From: Leptolinea sp. HRD-7
Lineage (GTDB): Bacteria; Chloroflexota; Anaerolineae; Anaerolineales; Anaerolineaceae
DNA: 64,000 nt
Assembly (NCBI GenBank): GCA_024363285.1
Contig: AP024710.1
Location: 1,768,001-1,832,000, forward strand
Reading direction: 5' to 3'
Below are positions 9,278 to 18,350 of this stretch, one piece after another. A program made the position numbers and the translations under genes. The notes beneath the pieces were generated by a model that saw nothing but the letters and a program-made list of their open reading frames with translations, searched no databases and was not told where the DNA came from. Within the stretch, counting starts at the first letter, position 1. Each line of letters opens with the position of its first letter.

Positions 9278-10266
9278 TGGCAGAGCAACGAGAAGTTTTA
9301 CTGAAAGTTGACCGATTGGTCAAATACTTCCCCATCATGCAGGGGTTTGTGTTTAAGACACATAAGGGGGATGTTCACGCGGTAGATGATGTATCTTTTG
9401 ATATTTATTCTGGCGAGACGCTGGGTTTGGTAGGTGAATCGGGGTGTGGAAAGTCAACAACCGGACGTACGATACTGCAACTTTACCGCCCAACTTCCGG
9501 ACATGTATATTTCAAGGGTGAAGACCTGGTAAAAATGAAGGGCGAAACCCTTCGTAAAACCCGGAAAAAAATGCAGATGATCTTTCAGGATCCATACGCG
9601 AGTTTGAATCCGCGTATGAATGTCGGTCAGATCATTGCCGAACCCATGATTATCCATAACACATACAAGGGGAAAGCATTACAGGATCGTGTAATGCATT
9701 TATTGGAACTGGTTGGCCTGAACCCGGCGTTTGTAAAACGGTATCCCCACGAGTTTTCAGGCGGGCAGCGTCAACGTATCGGTGTGGCCCGCGCCCTTGC
9801 GCTGGACCCGGATTTGATCATCTGTGATGAACCAATTGCGGCTCTGGATGTATCTGTTCAGGCTCAGGTAGTTAATCTGTTGGAAGATCTGCAGAAAGAA
9901 TTAAAACTAACCTACCTGTTCATCGCCCATGATCTTTCCATGGTTAAGCACATCAGCAACCGGGTGGCTGTAATGTATCTGGGTATTATTGCTGAAAAAG
10001 CCAGCCGCGATGATTTATATAACCACCCATTGCATCCGTACACAAAAGCTTTATTATCTGCCGTTCCGATTCCCGATCCTGTAGCGGAAGAAAAACGGAA
10101 ACGGACCATTCTGGAAGGCGATGTACCATCACCGGTAGACCCGCCCAGCGGATGCCGGTTCCGCACACGATGCCCCATAGCGGAAGCAGTCTGTGCCGAA
10201 TCACGCCCGGAACTTAGAGAGATTACGCCCGGTCACTTTGTGGCCTGTCACCTTGCCAAACTTTAA
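9277..10266 (+). CDS. oppF: Oligopeptide ABC transporter ATPase (OppF/DppF type)
   Basis: 329-residue partner ATPase of OppD. Walker [11 protein letters not shown]-loop [14 protein letters not shown], signature SGGQRQRI and Walker B LIICDEP followed by IAALD are all present. The C-terminal oligopeptide-transport extension ends with CRFRTRC, AVC and VACH, again a four-Cys pattern. The N-terminal [16 protein letters not shown] stretch is typical of OppF. It is followed by a 97-nt gap before the binding-protein gene. Confidence 0.94.
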   Translation: MAEQREVLLKVDRLVKYFPIMQGFVFKTHKGDVHAVDDVSFDIYSGETLGLVGESGCGKSTTGRTILQLYRPTSGHVYFKGEDLVKMKGETLRKTRKKMQMIFQDPYASLNPRMNVGQIIAEPMIIHNTYKGKALQDRVMHLLELVGLNPAFVKRYPHEFSGGQRQRIGVARALALDPDLIICDEPIAALDVSVQAQVVNLLEDLQKELKLTYLFIAHDLSMVKHISNRVAVMYLGIIAEKASRDDLYNHPLHPYTKALLSAVPIPDPVAEEKRKRTILEGDVPSPVDPPSGCRFRTRCPIAEAVCAESRPELREITPGHFVACHLAKL

Positions 10267-10363
10267 ATGGTTTGAAAAAGGAGGTGATTCCTTCTATTCA
10301 GTTGTGATTTGCAAGTTCTAACCAAACTTGGATAATCAACCCAATCTTGAGAGGAGAAGAACA

Positions 10364-12400
10364 ATGCGTAACAGATTTATTCTTTTGACGTCTTTGGTTA
10401 TGATCGTCAGCATGCTTCTCGGTGCCTGTCAGCCTGCTCCTGCGACTGCTCCCGCCGCTGAAGCGCCCGCGGCCGAAAAACCGGCTGAGGCTCCCGCGGC
10501 CAAAGGTCCTGAATTCAAGAATCCGGATACGATCACATTCGTCACCGGCGCCGGCGAACCTGAAACATTAGACCCCGCCTGGACCTATGAGACCGCCGGT
10601 TCTACCGTTGAATTGAACATCTATGAAGGTTTAACCTTCTTCAAACGGGAGAAAACTGACGAATATATTCCTGCCCTGGCCACCGATTGGAAGACCAGCG
10701 AAGATGGCAAAGAATGGACCTTTAACATCCGCAAAGATGTTAAATTCCATGAAGGCGGCACCCTGGAACCTCATGATGTGGCTTATACCGCCCAGCGCGC
10801 GTTCCTCCAGGGTCGTATTGACGGTTGGCAGTGGATCGTTTACGAAGCCTTCTATGGCCCGGATATGGCCATGGCCGGTATCAAAGATTTCGCGGCGGAG
10901 TTCTTGAAACCCGCTGGTGCCGAAAAAGCCCCGGCTTTCGAAGATCTTAAAGAAGAAGATCTGGTCAAAGTCTGCGAAGATATCAAAACCAAGATCGTCG
11001 CTGATGATGAGGCTGGAACCGTAACATATAAGTTCAAACAGCCCGTCCCCTGGATGCTCGCCCTGACATCACAGCAGTTCCTTGGTGGTATCCTCGATAA
11101 AGAATGGATGGCTGAGAATGGCGATTGGGATGGCGATTGCGCTACCTGGACTAAATTCGCTGATCCGGCTGCTGAAAAGACCATCCTCTTCAATAAAGCC
11201 AATGGTACTGGTCCCTATAAACTGGACCACTGGACCCCGGGTGAAGAAATCGCCCTGGCCGCCAACGAAAACTACTGGCGGAAAGAACCCATGTGGGAAG
11301 GCGGCCCGAGTGGCGTTGCCTCCATCAAACGTGTTGTGATCAAGAACGTGGATGAGTGGGGTACTCGTTTGTCCATGCTTCAGGCTGGCGACGCGGATGA
11401 AATTTATACACCCGCTCAGTATCGCGCTGAACTTGAACCGTTCGCGAAAGTCACCTGCGGAATTGATGAAGCCACCTGCAAAGATGACAAAGCCGATGGT
11501 TATTTGAAATTCTACCGGAAACTCCCAATGCCTGCTATCACTCCTGCTCAGCTAAACTGGCAGATCAATGTTGAAGGCGGCAATCCGTATACTGGTTCCG
11601 GAAAACTTGATGGCAATGGTATTCCTGCCAATTTCTTCTCAGATTTACACATCCGCAAAGCATTCTCAGCCTGCTTTGACTACGATGCCATGGTTAAAGA
11701 TGCTTTGGCCGGAGAAGGTGTTCAGGCACAGGGTCCCATTCCTCAGGGTATGATGGGTTATCTGAAAGATACTCCTCCAATCAACAAATTTGATATCGCG
11801 AAATGCGAAGAGGAATTCAAAGCGGCCGATCTGGATGGCGATGGTATCACCGCTGATAAAGACGAAGATGATGTCTGGAGCAAAGGCTTCTACATGCAGA
11901 TTGGCTACAACTCCGGAAATGATACCCGTCGTCTGGCGGCTGAAATCTTGAAATCCGGAATTGAAAAAGTTAACCCCAAGTTCTCCATCGCCGTGTTGAA
12001 TCTGCCGTGGCCTGTGCTGCTTGAGAGCCGCCGCCAGGGTAAACTGCCTATTTACGTAGGCGGCTGGGTAGAAGACTACCACGACCCGCACAACTGGGTT
12101 AATCCCTTCCTGTATTCACAGGGTGCCTATGGCCGTATCGTCAACATGACAGACGATTATAAGAAGAAATACGACGATATTATCATCAAAGGCGCCACAA
12201 CCAATGGCGTAGAAGCCCGTACTCCGATCTATGAAGAGATCCAGAAGATGGCTCAGGAAGATGCTGTGGATATCTGGCTCTATCAGGCTATGGAAGGCTA
12301 TCCTTTCCAGAGCTGGATCCAGGGTTTCTACTTCAATCCTGCCTATGGCAATCCGGAATACGGTTGGATCTACTCTCTGTCTAAAGTAGCTCCCAAGTAA
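10364..12400 (+). CDS. oppA: Oligopeptide-binding lipoprotein (SBP family 5)
   Basis: Extracytoplasmic solute-binding protein delivering peptides to OppBC. ATG 10364 is preferred to TTG 10328: GAGGAGA lies 6 nt upstream, and the protein then begins with a lipoprotein signal ending in LLGAC. The anchored cysteine is followed by an Ala/Pro/Glu-rich tether of about 30 residues, then the SBP_bac_5 domain (GEPETLDPAWTYET start, YEGLTFFKREK, WKTSEDGKEWTFNIRKDVKF). About 678 residues is long for the family (usually 500-600). The insertion includes a DGDGITADKDEDD acidic stretch that may bind Ca. The ligand is unknown. Confidence 0.92.
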   Translation: MRNRFILLTSLVMIVSMLLGACQPAPATAPAAEAPAAEKPAEAPAAKGPEFKNPDTITFVTGAGEPETLDPAWTYETAGSTVELNIYEGLTFFKREKTDEYIPALATDWKTSEDGKEWTFNIRKDVKFHEGGTLEPHDVAYTAQRAFLQGRIDGWQWIVYEAFYGPDMAMAGIKDFAAEFLKPAGAEKAPAFEDLKEEDLVKVCEDIKTKIVADDEAGTVTYKFKQPVPWMLALTSQQFLGGILDKEWMAENGDWDGDCATWTKFADPAAEKTILFNKANGTGPYKLDHWTPGEEIALAANENYWRKEPMWEGGPSGVASIKRVVIKNVDEWGTRLSMLQAGDADEIYTPAQYRAELEPFAKVTCGIDEATCKDDKADGYLKFYRKLPMPAITPAQLNWQINVEGGNPYTGSGKLDGNGIPANFFSDLHIRKAFSACFDYDAMVKDALAGEGVQAQGPIPQGMMGYLKDTPPINKFDIAKCEEEFKAADLDGDGITADKDEDDVWSKGFYMQIGYNSGNDTRRLAAEILKSGIEKVNPKFSIAVLNLPWPVLLESRRQGKLPIYVGGWVEDYHDPHNWVNPFLYSQGAYGRIVNMTDDYKKKYDDIIIKGATTNGVEARTPIYEEIQKMAQEDAVDIWLYQAMEGYPFQSWIQGFYFNPAYGNPEYGWIYSLSKVAPK

Positions 12401-12422
12401 TTCGTACGTTCAAATCGCTTTT

Positions 12423-12453
12423 ATCCGGGGGCCGGTTTTTCCGGCTCCCGGAT
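12423..12453 (+). other. Intercistronic stem-loop between oppA and oppB
   Basis: Thirteen-base arms (ATCCGGGGGCCGG and CCGGCTCCCGGAT) around a T5 loop, one mismatch. There is no run of T after the stem, so it is more like an mRNA-protecting or attenuating hairpin than a full terminator. Such hairpins often follow abundant binding-protein genes. Confidence 0.6.
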
Positions 12454-12517
12454 ACGAAATATCCTGAATCCCCCTGCCTCAACATTACATTCGCGGGCAG
12501 GTTTGTGGAGGTGCCAT

Positions 12518-13588
12518 TTGTCAATGCTTTCCTTTATTATTCGCCGGTTATTAATTCTCCCGCTCTTGTTGCTGGCAGTGACCATTTTAATTTTCTCCAT
12601 GTTGTCCATGCTCACTCCGTATGAGCGCGCTTCTTTGTATGTGCAAGACATCCCGAAACGCCAGGGCGCGATGGAAGGTATTATTAAAAAATATGGTCTA
12701 GATGATCCGGTTCCGGTTCAATACTGGCGCTGGATGACCGGCACTAAGAACGAAACAACCGGCGAGATTGAGGGTGGCATATTGCGGGGCAACCTCGGAT
12801 GGTCAAAAACCGGAAAAGGTACTGTCTGGGAAGTTATCGGACGGCGCCTGCCTGCCACAGCAGAATTGGCTCTATGGACAGCTTTGCCGATGGTGGGTAT
12901 TGGCATTTATTTAGGAATTGTCTCTGCTGTCAATCACAATAAACTGATTGACCAGGTCTTACGGGTATTTAGTATTGTTGGTTGGTCAATTCCGGTATTT
13001 GTTTTTGGTCTTCTTGTTTTGCTCTTCTTTTATGCCAAGCTGGGATGGTTTCCACCTGGCAGGTTATCTGATTGGTCAACTCAAATTGTCCAATCATCTC
13101 AATTCATTCGTTACACGAACATGTACTCCATCGATGCCCTGTTAAATGGCCGATTGGATATATTCTGGGACGCGTTGCGTCACCTGGTTCTGCCTGTATT
13201 AACTCTGGCTTACCTTGACTGGGCATACCTGTTGCGTGTTACCCGTTCATCCATGTTGGATACACTGAATCAGGATTACATGACCACCGCCCGGGCAAAA
13301 GGACTCAGCGAACGAAAGGTGATCTCTCGTCACGCAGTTCCCAACGCGTTAATCCCTGTTGTCACTGTTGGCGCGCTAATGTTGATCGCGCTCTTGAATG
13401 GTGTTGTAATCACTGAGACGATTTTCAATATTTCAGGAATGGGTTCATTCCTGGCTGAAGCTGCCCTTTCGTTGGATGTAGTCTCCGTTCTTGGTGTGAC
13501 TATGTTCAACTGTATGATCTTATTAGTTGGTAACTTGATTGTGGATATTTTGTACGGGGTCATTGATCCGCGTATCCGCTTACAGTAA
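12518..13588 (+). CDS. oppB: Oligopeptide ABC transporter permease (OppB type)
   Basis: Inner-membrane permease of about 356 residues with roughly six transmembrane helices. The first is at the N-terminus after SFIIRRLLILP. The EAA loop is visible as DYMTTARAKGLSERKVISRHAVPNAL, written in parts: TARAKGL then HAVPNAL. The longest frame begins at 12503. A GGAGG at 12506-12510 points to TTG 12518 (7-nt spacing) or ATG 12524 as the true start. It pairs with oppC, 24 nt downstream. Confidence 0.92.
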   Translation: MSMLSFIIRRLLILPLLLLAVTILIFSMLSMLTPYERASLYVQDIPKRQGAMEGIIKKYGLDDPVPVQYWRWMTGTKNETTGEIEGGILRGNLGWSKTGKGTVWEVIGRRLPATAELALWTALPMVGIGIYLGIVSAVNHNKLIDQVLRVFSIVGWSIPVFVFGLLVLLFFYAKLGWFPPGRLSDWSTQIVQSSQFIRYTNMYSIDALLNGRLDIFWDALRHLVLPVLTLAYLDWAYLLRVTRSSMLDTLNQDYMTTARAKGLSERKVISRHAVPNALIPVVTVGALMLIALLNGVVITETIFNISGMGSFLAEAALSLDVVSVLGVTMFNCMILLVGNLIVDILYGVIDPRIRLQ

Positions 13589-13612
13589 ACCACAGCCTGG
13601 AACGAGGAATCT

Positions 13613-14590
13613 ATGGATGTATTAAGACGATTAATAAAAAATCCCACATCTCTGATTGGCATTGTTCTTTTGCTGGGGTTTGTGATTGTAGCTATTGCAG
13701 CGCCGGTCATTGCGTCTCCGGAAAAAAATTCGCGGAATGTTTATATTATCCCGCGTGACGGTTTCAGCAATCAACCTAAACCTCCGAGCGAAAAACACAT
13801 CATGGGCACAACAGAAGGTCAATATGACATTCTGTACGGTGTTGTGTGGGGCACGAGAACTGCTTTCCGTGTGGGTATTGTCATCACACTGATAACTACG
13901 CTTATCGGACTAATCATTGGTTCGTTGGCTGGCTTCTATGGAGGCTGGGTTGATGAAATCCTTATGAGGATTACGGAAGTATTCCTTGTTTTCCCATTTT
14001 TGCTGGCTGCCATCACATTGACTTCTGTTTTGCAGACTGTGTATGGTCGAGGAGAAGCGAATTTTCTCATTTACCTGGCAAAAGGTCTGGCTATGCTGAC
14101 CTTCTTCCAGAGCCCGACCACTAACCTTGATCCAATCCAGATTCAGATTTTAACGGGTATGCTGGCTATTATCGTGTTTGGTTGGATGACGTACGCGCGT
14201 GTTATTCGCGGCAATATTCTGGCAGTAAAAGAACAGGAATATGCCGTAGCCGCAAAATTGATTGGCGCCAGTGATATCCGTATCCTTTTCCGGCATCTAC
14301 TGCCTAACGCCGTTTTCCCGGTTGTGGTTCTGGCATCCATGGATATCGGCTCATATGTATTGACATTCGCGGCCTTGAGCTTTTTAGGTTTGGGCGCACA
14401 ACGCGGTTACGCAGACTGGGGGCAGATGATCAGTTTTGCCCGGAGTTGGATACCTTCACTGGGTACATACTGGTACATTGTTGTATACCCGGGACTTGCG
14501 ATTATTCTATTCGTTTTAGCCTGGAACCTGGTGGGCGATGCCCTGCGCGATCTTATGGACCCACGTTTGCGCGGCCGGGGAAATGACTGA
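13613..14590 (+). CDS. oppC: Oligopeptide ABC transporter permease (OppC type)
   Basis: 325-residue membrane permease with an N-terminal OppC_N segment (RLIKNPTSLIGIVLL), a short extracytoplasmic domain, and five further helices. The EAA loop includes AVAAKLIGASDIRI and HLLPNAVFPV. It ends the opp operon and is followed directly by an intrinsic terminator. An insertion (about residues 145-175) between helices is longer than in E. coli OppC. AAC-GAGGAAT upstream provides the ribosome binding site. Confidence 0.93.
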   Translation: MDVLRRLIKNPTSLIGIVLLLGFVIVAIAAPVIASPEKNSRNVYIIPRDGFSNQPKPPSEKHIMGTTEGQYDILYGVVWGTRTAFRVGIVITLITTLIGLIIGSLAGFYGGWVDEILMRITEVFLVFPFLLAAITLTSVLQTVYGRGEANFLIYLAKGLAMLTFFQSPTTNLDPIQIQILTGMLAIIVFGWMTYARVIRGNILAVKEQEYAVAAKLIGASDIRILFRHLLPNAVFPVVVLASMDIGSYVLTFAALSFLGLGAQRGYADWGQMISFARSWIPSLGTYWYIVVYPGLAIILFVLAWNLVGDALRDLMDPRLRGRGND

Positions 14591-14599
14591 TAACACAAA

Positions 14600-14630
14600 G
14601 ACCCTGAAATTAAAATTTCGGGGTCTTTTT
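14600..14630 (+). terminator. Rho-independent terminator of the opp operon
   Basis: GACCCTGAAAT / ATTTCGGGGTC stem with TAAA loop followed by TTTTT, starting 9 nt after the oppC stop. Confidence 0.88.
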
Positions 14631-14826
14631 CTATCATAATGCGATCTCAAAATGGAATACAAAATGCCGAATTTATCTGATAAATTCCCATTTTTTCAGT
14701 GAATTAATATCACATTATTTTCTTTACGTATAAGTCAAATTGCACAATATACTAATGAGTATCAGCAAAGGCATCCGGGAAATTTACCACTACCTGTAAT
14801 TGTGAGCCGTAAGTAATATCAATAAT

Positions 14827-15300
14827 ATGTTGGATAAAACCCTCTACGAAATAACATTGTTCTCAGGGCTTGAGCGTGAGGAAATCAACCGGATTATTCC
14901 GATCCTTCACGCGTGCCAATTCTCACAAGATACACTGATTTTTCAACAGGGATCTGAAGCCAGGAATTTTTACATCCTGCTTTCCGGCGAGGTAATTGTT
15001 AGATATAAACCCTACGATGGAGAATCTCTGATTATTGGCCGTATTTGCCCGGAAGATTTATTTGGATGGTCGGCCGCGCTGGGACGACCAAAATATACAT
15101 CTTCGGCTGTAGCGGTTCTTCCATGTGAAGCCGTTTGTGTTTCAATTGCGGAAATGCGTCAATTCTGTCACAATAATCCTGAATTAGGACATAAATTACT
15201 GGAACGAATGGCTTCTGGTATCGCTTTCCGATTGCGAAGTACATATGAAGAAGTTCTCGGATTATTAATAAGAGGTATCGACCTGGTAAATGAAGTTTAA
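14827..15300 (+). CDS. Cyclic nucleotide-binding domain protein without a DNA-binding domain
   Basis: 157-residue Crp/Fnr-type sensor domain. The beta-roll is recognisable (LFSGLEREEINRI start, FQQGSEARNFYILLSGEVIV, then ICPEDLFGWSAAL). The protein stops after the long C-helix, with no helix-turn-helix. The usual cAMP phosphate-binding Arg-x-Ala-x-Leu-style segment is replaced by GWSAALGRPKYTSSA, so it may bind another ligand or none. A possible TATACT -10 lies at 14748-14753 with a weak -35. It is followed after 12 nt by the NifU-type gene, with AAGGAGG between them, so they are co-expressed. Confidence 0.8.
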   Translation: MLDKTLYEITLFSGLEREEINRIIPILHACQFSQDTLIFQQGSEARNFYILLSGEVIVRYKPYDGESLIIGRICPEDLFGWSAALGRPKYTSSAVAVLPCEAVCVSIAEMRQFCHNNPELGHKLLERMASGIAFRLRSTYEEVLGLLIRGIDLVNEV

Positions 15301-15312
15301 GGAGGTTTTCTA

Positions 15313-15561
15313 ATGGCAATTATTCCCCCTGATTTTACTGACCAGGAAAGAATGCAGGCATTAATTGATAAGTTAGACGCGTATATCAGTCAATATCATG
15401 GTGGTTCCGTTGAAATGGTCAGCTTTCAAAATATTGAAGTTAAAGTACGATTAGGCGGGGCTTGTCTTGGTTGCCCGCTGTCGCCTGTCACCTTACACGG
15501 ATGGGTGGAGGGAACGATTCATCAATTCTTTCCTGATATTCACGTTATTGAAGAAAAGTAG
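15313..15561 (+). CDS. NifU C-terminal-type Fe-S scaffold protein
   Basis: 82-residue protein matching the NifU C-terminal (Nfu) domain. The CxxC cluster-binding pair is GACLGCPLS (C51, C54), and the fold markers KVRLGGAC and HGWVEGTIHQFFPD follow. Nfu domains carry a [4Fe-4S] cluster at the dimer interface and deliver it to target proteins. It has a strong AAGGAGG site and sits just after the cyclic-nucleotide-domain gene. Target proteins cannot be told from context. Confidence 0.87.
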   Translation: MAIIPPDFTDQERMQALIDKLDAYISQYHGGSVEMVSFQNIEVKVRLGGACLGCPLSPVTLHGWVEGTIHQFFPDIHVIEEK

Positions 15562-15589
15562 ATTTACAAATATGTATTATTGATTTTTT

Positions 15590-15973
15590 TTATTCAAAAG
15601 AAACCGTAATTCGCTCACCGGTTTCGGCACGGATACTATCAATTACTTTACCGGTTATACCGGCATGTAGCGCGTCTAGAATCTTATTTTCAGCACTGTT
15701 GTTCACCCCGGGACAATAACATGCTCCCATTTTCATGCCCGTCTCCACAACATTGGCGGGGAGACGAATGTTGACCTTTTCCTTCCCGGTTTTTTGATCT
15801 GTAATTGTGATCCTGATCCAACCATGCGGCCGGGTACCTTGCGTTGAACTTTTGGGTAAGGTTTTATTAACATTTTTAGGAACAGAGTCAAGAAGCTTCA
15901 CACCTTCTGAGGCAGTAATCAACCTGGCTTGGATCATCTGCAAGATTCGTGAAACTTCTTTTTCTGATGACAT
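15590..15973 (-). CDS. SHOCT-like-domain protein, unknown function
   Basis: 127 residues. The N-terminal 30 residues (EVSRILQMIQARLITASEGVKLLDSV) resemble the short SHOCT-like/YvlB N-terminal helical unit found before DUF4097 domains. A Ser/Thr/Pro linker follows, then about 75 residues beginning WIRITITDQKTGKEKVNIRLP, a pattern common with these SHOCT-like proteins. A CYC pair (about residues 87-89) is present. It is convergent with the NifU-type gene. The role is unknown, and cell-envelope stress sensing as in LiaX/YvlB is only an analogy. Confidence 0.6.
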   Translation of the reverse strand: MSSEKEVSRILQMIQARLITASEGVKLLDSVPKNVNKTLPKSSTQGTRPHGWIRITITDQKTGKEKVNIRLPANVVETGMKMGACYCPGVNNSAENKILDALHAGITGKVIDSIRAETGERITVSFE

Positions 15974-16074
15974 AATGCTTATTTCTCAAGCATAATTTGG
16001 ATGCACTTTACTTCACCATAAAGCAAAAGCTATTGTAATCTTAATGCTAGAATAGATTTTATATCAATGAATGG

Positions 16075-16602
16075 ATGCGAGAGATGTCTGCCGAAAAACA
16101 TATGGATGAAAAAAGCCCCAAAATGGAAAAAGTTGCAACTATAAATGAAAACAACGATGAGCAGGAAAATTTTTCATCATTTATTAAACGTATGTGTGCC
16201 GCGAGCAACTGGGTAACACGCGAGCTCGATGATGAACATGCGATAATCGAATTCACCCTGGATCAAACCCGGTCTCAGACTCTGTTTATTTTTATTTTTG
16301 GTGATGAACTCGAATTCTCTGTTCCCAGCTTTGCTGCCTTTGATTCGCTGGACGCTGTGCCCCACTTTATTTCATCAACCTTGTTGCAGGTGAATGCCAA
16401 AACCAAAATCGGCTTCTGGTGTCTGGAACAGATCGGCAACAAGATAGTCTATTCCTTTATGCACAACGCGAAAATTGAGGCGATAGACGAAAAACAATTT
16501 ATGGAAATAGTGATGACACTCGTTCAACGGGTGGACGAGTTTGAATCTTTGTTAATGAAAATGTCTGCCAACGTTGACGGGAAGCCGGATATCGTTCAAT
16601 AA
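16075..16602 (+). CDS. YbjN-like protein, unknown function
   Basis: 175-residue soluble protein. After a polar N-terminus (about 35 residues), the rest suggests a YbjN/type III chaperone-like alpha-beta fold: FIFGDELEFSVPSF, then VNAKTKIGFWCLEQIGNKIVYSFMHNA, and a C-terminal helix ending FESLLMKMSA. ATG 16084 (M4) could also be the start; neither has a clear Shine-Dalgarno. It is convergent with the next gene (12-nt gap). The fold assignment is recall-based and uncertain. Confidence 0.55.
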   Translation: MREMSAEKHMDEKSPKMEKVATINENNDEQENFSSFIKRMCAASNWVTRELDDEHAIIEFTLDQTRSQTLFIFIFGDELEFSVPSFAAFDSLDAVPHFISSTLLQVNAKTKIGFWCLEQIGNKIVYSFMHNAKIEAIDEKQFMEIVMTLVQRVDEFESLLMKMSANVDGKPDIVQ

Positions 16603-16614
16603 TCAGCTGGCTGC

Positions 16615-17511
16615 TTACAATCGAGATTCAGCCCGCCGTTCCCATTCTTTAGCCGCGGCACGGATTAATTCACGGGCTGATTCATTGGTCACAGCGTCGA
16701 TGCCGCTGAAATGTTCTTGCTCTACCCAGACAACTACACCCTGGTTTCGTTCTTCCACCAGTTTAATGCGGCGATTGGGATTATCTGAACGTTGAATGAT
16801 CTCTTGTAAAATTTCGTCAATTTGCTCAACCATAGAAACGGCTGGTTTTTTCACAGTTTCAGCGGCGGGTTTAGGGGTCGGAACGGCTGCCGCGTATGGA
16901 ACCGCTGGAACAGATGGTTGGCTCGCAACTGTTGCTGAAGGAACGGGAGGTATCGGTGTTGGGGTTACAGACGGGGGCGGTGTGGGAGGTTGAGGTACTG
17001 AAGCCGGCAACGGGTCTGTTTTTACCGGGGTAGCAGCGGAAGTCATTCTGGATGCTTCTGTTACCGCGGGTGGATTTTGAGCTACCGGTACCGAAGGAGT
17101 GGAAGAAGAAGGTTTCGAATCCGGTTCTATTGGCGCAGAGATAATTTCAGTTGCCGGAACGCCAATCCAAACCGCCAGTTCTTTTAAAAGGTCGATGAAC
17201 CTCTTTTTTTGAGAGGGATTTAACGGGGCAGAAGTGGCCAGAAGATGCCCGCTGGTTTCAACATGGATAGCTCCGCTCTGTTTCTCACGATATAACTTAA
17301 GAAGCTCTGTAAATTTTGCCGGATCGGCAAGAGGCGCGGAAGTGGACTGCTCAACTACCGGGGCAGTTAAAGTTGATCGAAGCAGTTCTTCCTTTTCAGC
17401 GAATTTGCGTTTATATACTAAGAGGCTCACATATCTACCGACGAAGAAGCCGATGATTGTAAAGACAAAAACCATCACGATGGTGAAACTGACTGGCAAT
17501 CCTGAGCTCAT
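16615..17511 (-). CDS. Membrane-anchored protein with Pro/Ala/Thr-rich linker
   Basis: 298 residues if started at ATG 17511. This ATG overlaps the mutM stop as ATGA and has AAAGGGG upstream, so it is preferred to the longer frame from 17604. One transmembrane helix lies at about residues 7-28, followed by a short helical region, a roughly 100-residue low-complexity stretch rich in Pro, Ala, Thr and Ser, and a conserved-looking C-terminal domain of about 70 residues (QIDEILQEIIQRS, RRIKLVEERNQGVVVWVE). No catalytic motif is recognised. It is translationally coupled to mutM but probably unrelated in function. Confidence 0.65.
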   Translation of the reverse strand: MSSGLPVSFTIVMVFVFTIIGFFVGRYVSLLVYKRKFAEKEELLRSTLTAPVVEQSTSAPLADPAKFTELLKLYREKQSGAIHVETSGHLLATSAPLNPSQKKRFIDLLKELAVWIGVPATEIISAPIEPDSKPSSSTPSVPVAQNPPAVTEASRMTSAATPVKTDPLPASVPQPPTPPPSVTPTPIPPVPSATVASQPSVPAVPYAAAVPTPKPAAETVKKPAVSMVEQIDEILQEIIQRSDNPNRRIKLVEERNQGVVVWVEQEHFSGIDAVTNESARELIRAAAKEWERRAESRL

Positions 17512-18341
17512 TTGTCTACCCCTTTCGGCTGGCATTTCGGACAGTAATGTGTCCCTCTTTGACCGGCAACGATACGTTCGATCGGTGACCCACAGATTTG
17601 ACATGGCTTGCCCGTCTGCTGGTACACCCGAAATTTATTCTGGTAATCGCCACCTCTATAAACCCAATCAATGCTGGCGCCGTTGTTATTGATGCCATCC
17701 TTTAGTGTTTCTCGAATAGCTTCAAGAAGTTTGTTGGCTTCCTGAATAGACAGCGTATTCGATAATCGTAGTGGAAAAATTCCAGCCTTAAACAGGCTTT
17801 CATCCACATAAATATTTCCCAACCCGGCGACAAATGATTGGTCTAATAATAATGATTTTATATATTTTTTCCTACGATGCAAGTTTTGATAAAAAATTCC
17901 CGGAGTGAAAGTCAGATCAAAAGGTTCAGGACCCAGATTTCCTGTAACCTCAGATGGGTCATTTGTCAGCCATACCCGGCCGAATTTGCGTGGATCGTTA
18001 AAAATTAGGCCGTGGCCATCCTCAAATGTAATGATCAACCGATCGTGTGGTGCTGGTGCTGGAATTGGCGGCGCAGTCACACGCAGATCACCGCTCATGC
18101 GTAGATGAACCAGAATAAAACCTTCATCGAGGTGGATGATAATAAACTTCCCCCGGCGTGTGACATCTGTAATCTGGTGTCCGATAATTCGTTTGGAAAA
18201 GTCTTCGATCTTTGGAGAGGCCAATGTTCTGGCCCAACGTAGATCTACCGAGTGGATTCGGCGTTGCACAATTGAAACATCTCCGCGCCCTCCTTTACGC
18301 AGGGCGCGGACTATGGTCTCAACCTCTGGCAGCTCCGGCAT
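17508..18341 (-). CDS. mutM: Formamidopyrimidine-DNA glycosylase
   Basis: 277-residue base-excision repair enzyme that removes 8-oxoguanine and Fapy lesions and nicks the abasic site. The N-terminal catalytic PELPEVETI (Pro2 nucleophile, Glu3) is intact, as is the helix-two-turn-helix region with NIYVDESLF. The C-terminal zinc finger has CQIC and CPKC. The length is normal. It lies 9 nt downstream of prs on the same strand and overlaps the next gene by 4 nt. Confidence 0.96.
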   Translation of the reverse strand: MPELPEVETIVRALRKGGRGDVSIVQRRIHSVDLRWARTLASPKIEDFSKRIIGHQITDVTRRGKFIIIHLDEGFILVHLRMSGDLRVTAPPIPAPAPHDRLIITFEDGHGLIFNDPRKFGRVWLTNDPSEVTGNLGPEPFDLTFTPGIFYQNLHRRKKYIKSLLLDQSFVAGLGNIYVDESLFKAGIFPLRLSNTLSIQEANKLLEAIRETLKDGINNNGASIDWVYRGGDYQNKFRVYQQTGKPCQICGSPIERIVAGQRGTHYCPKCQPKGVDK

Positions 18342-18350
18342 GAATGCCGC

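Noticed and set aside
10276..10292. AAGGAGGTGATTCC, an extended match to anti-Shine-Dalgarno, before oppA
   Set aside because: No start codon lies at a usable distance (only GTG/TTG frames that stop at once). The real oppA site is GAGGAGA at 10350-10356.
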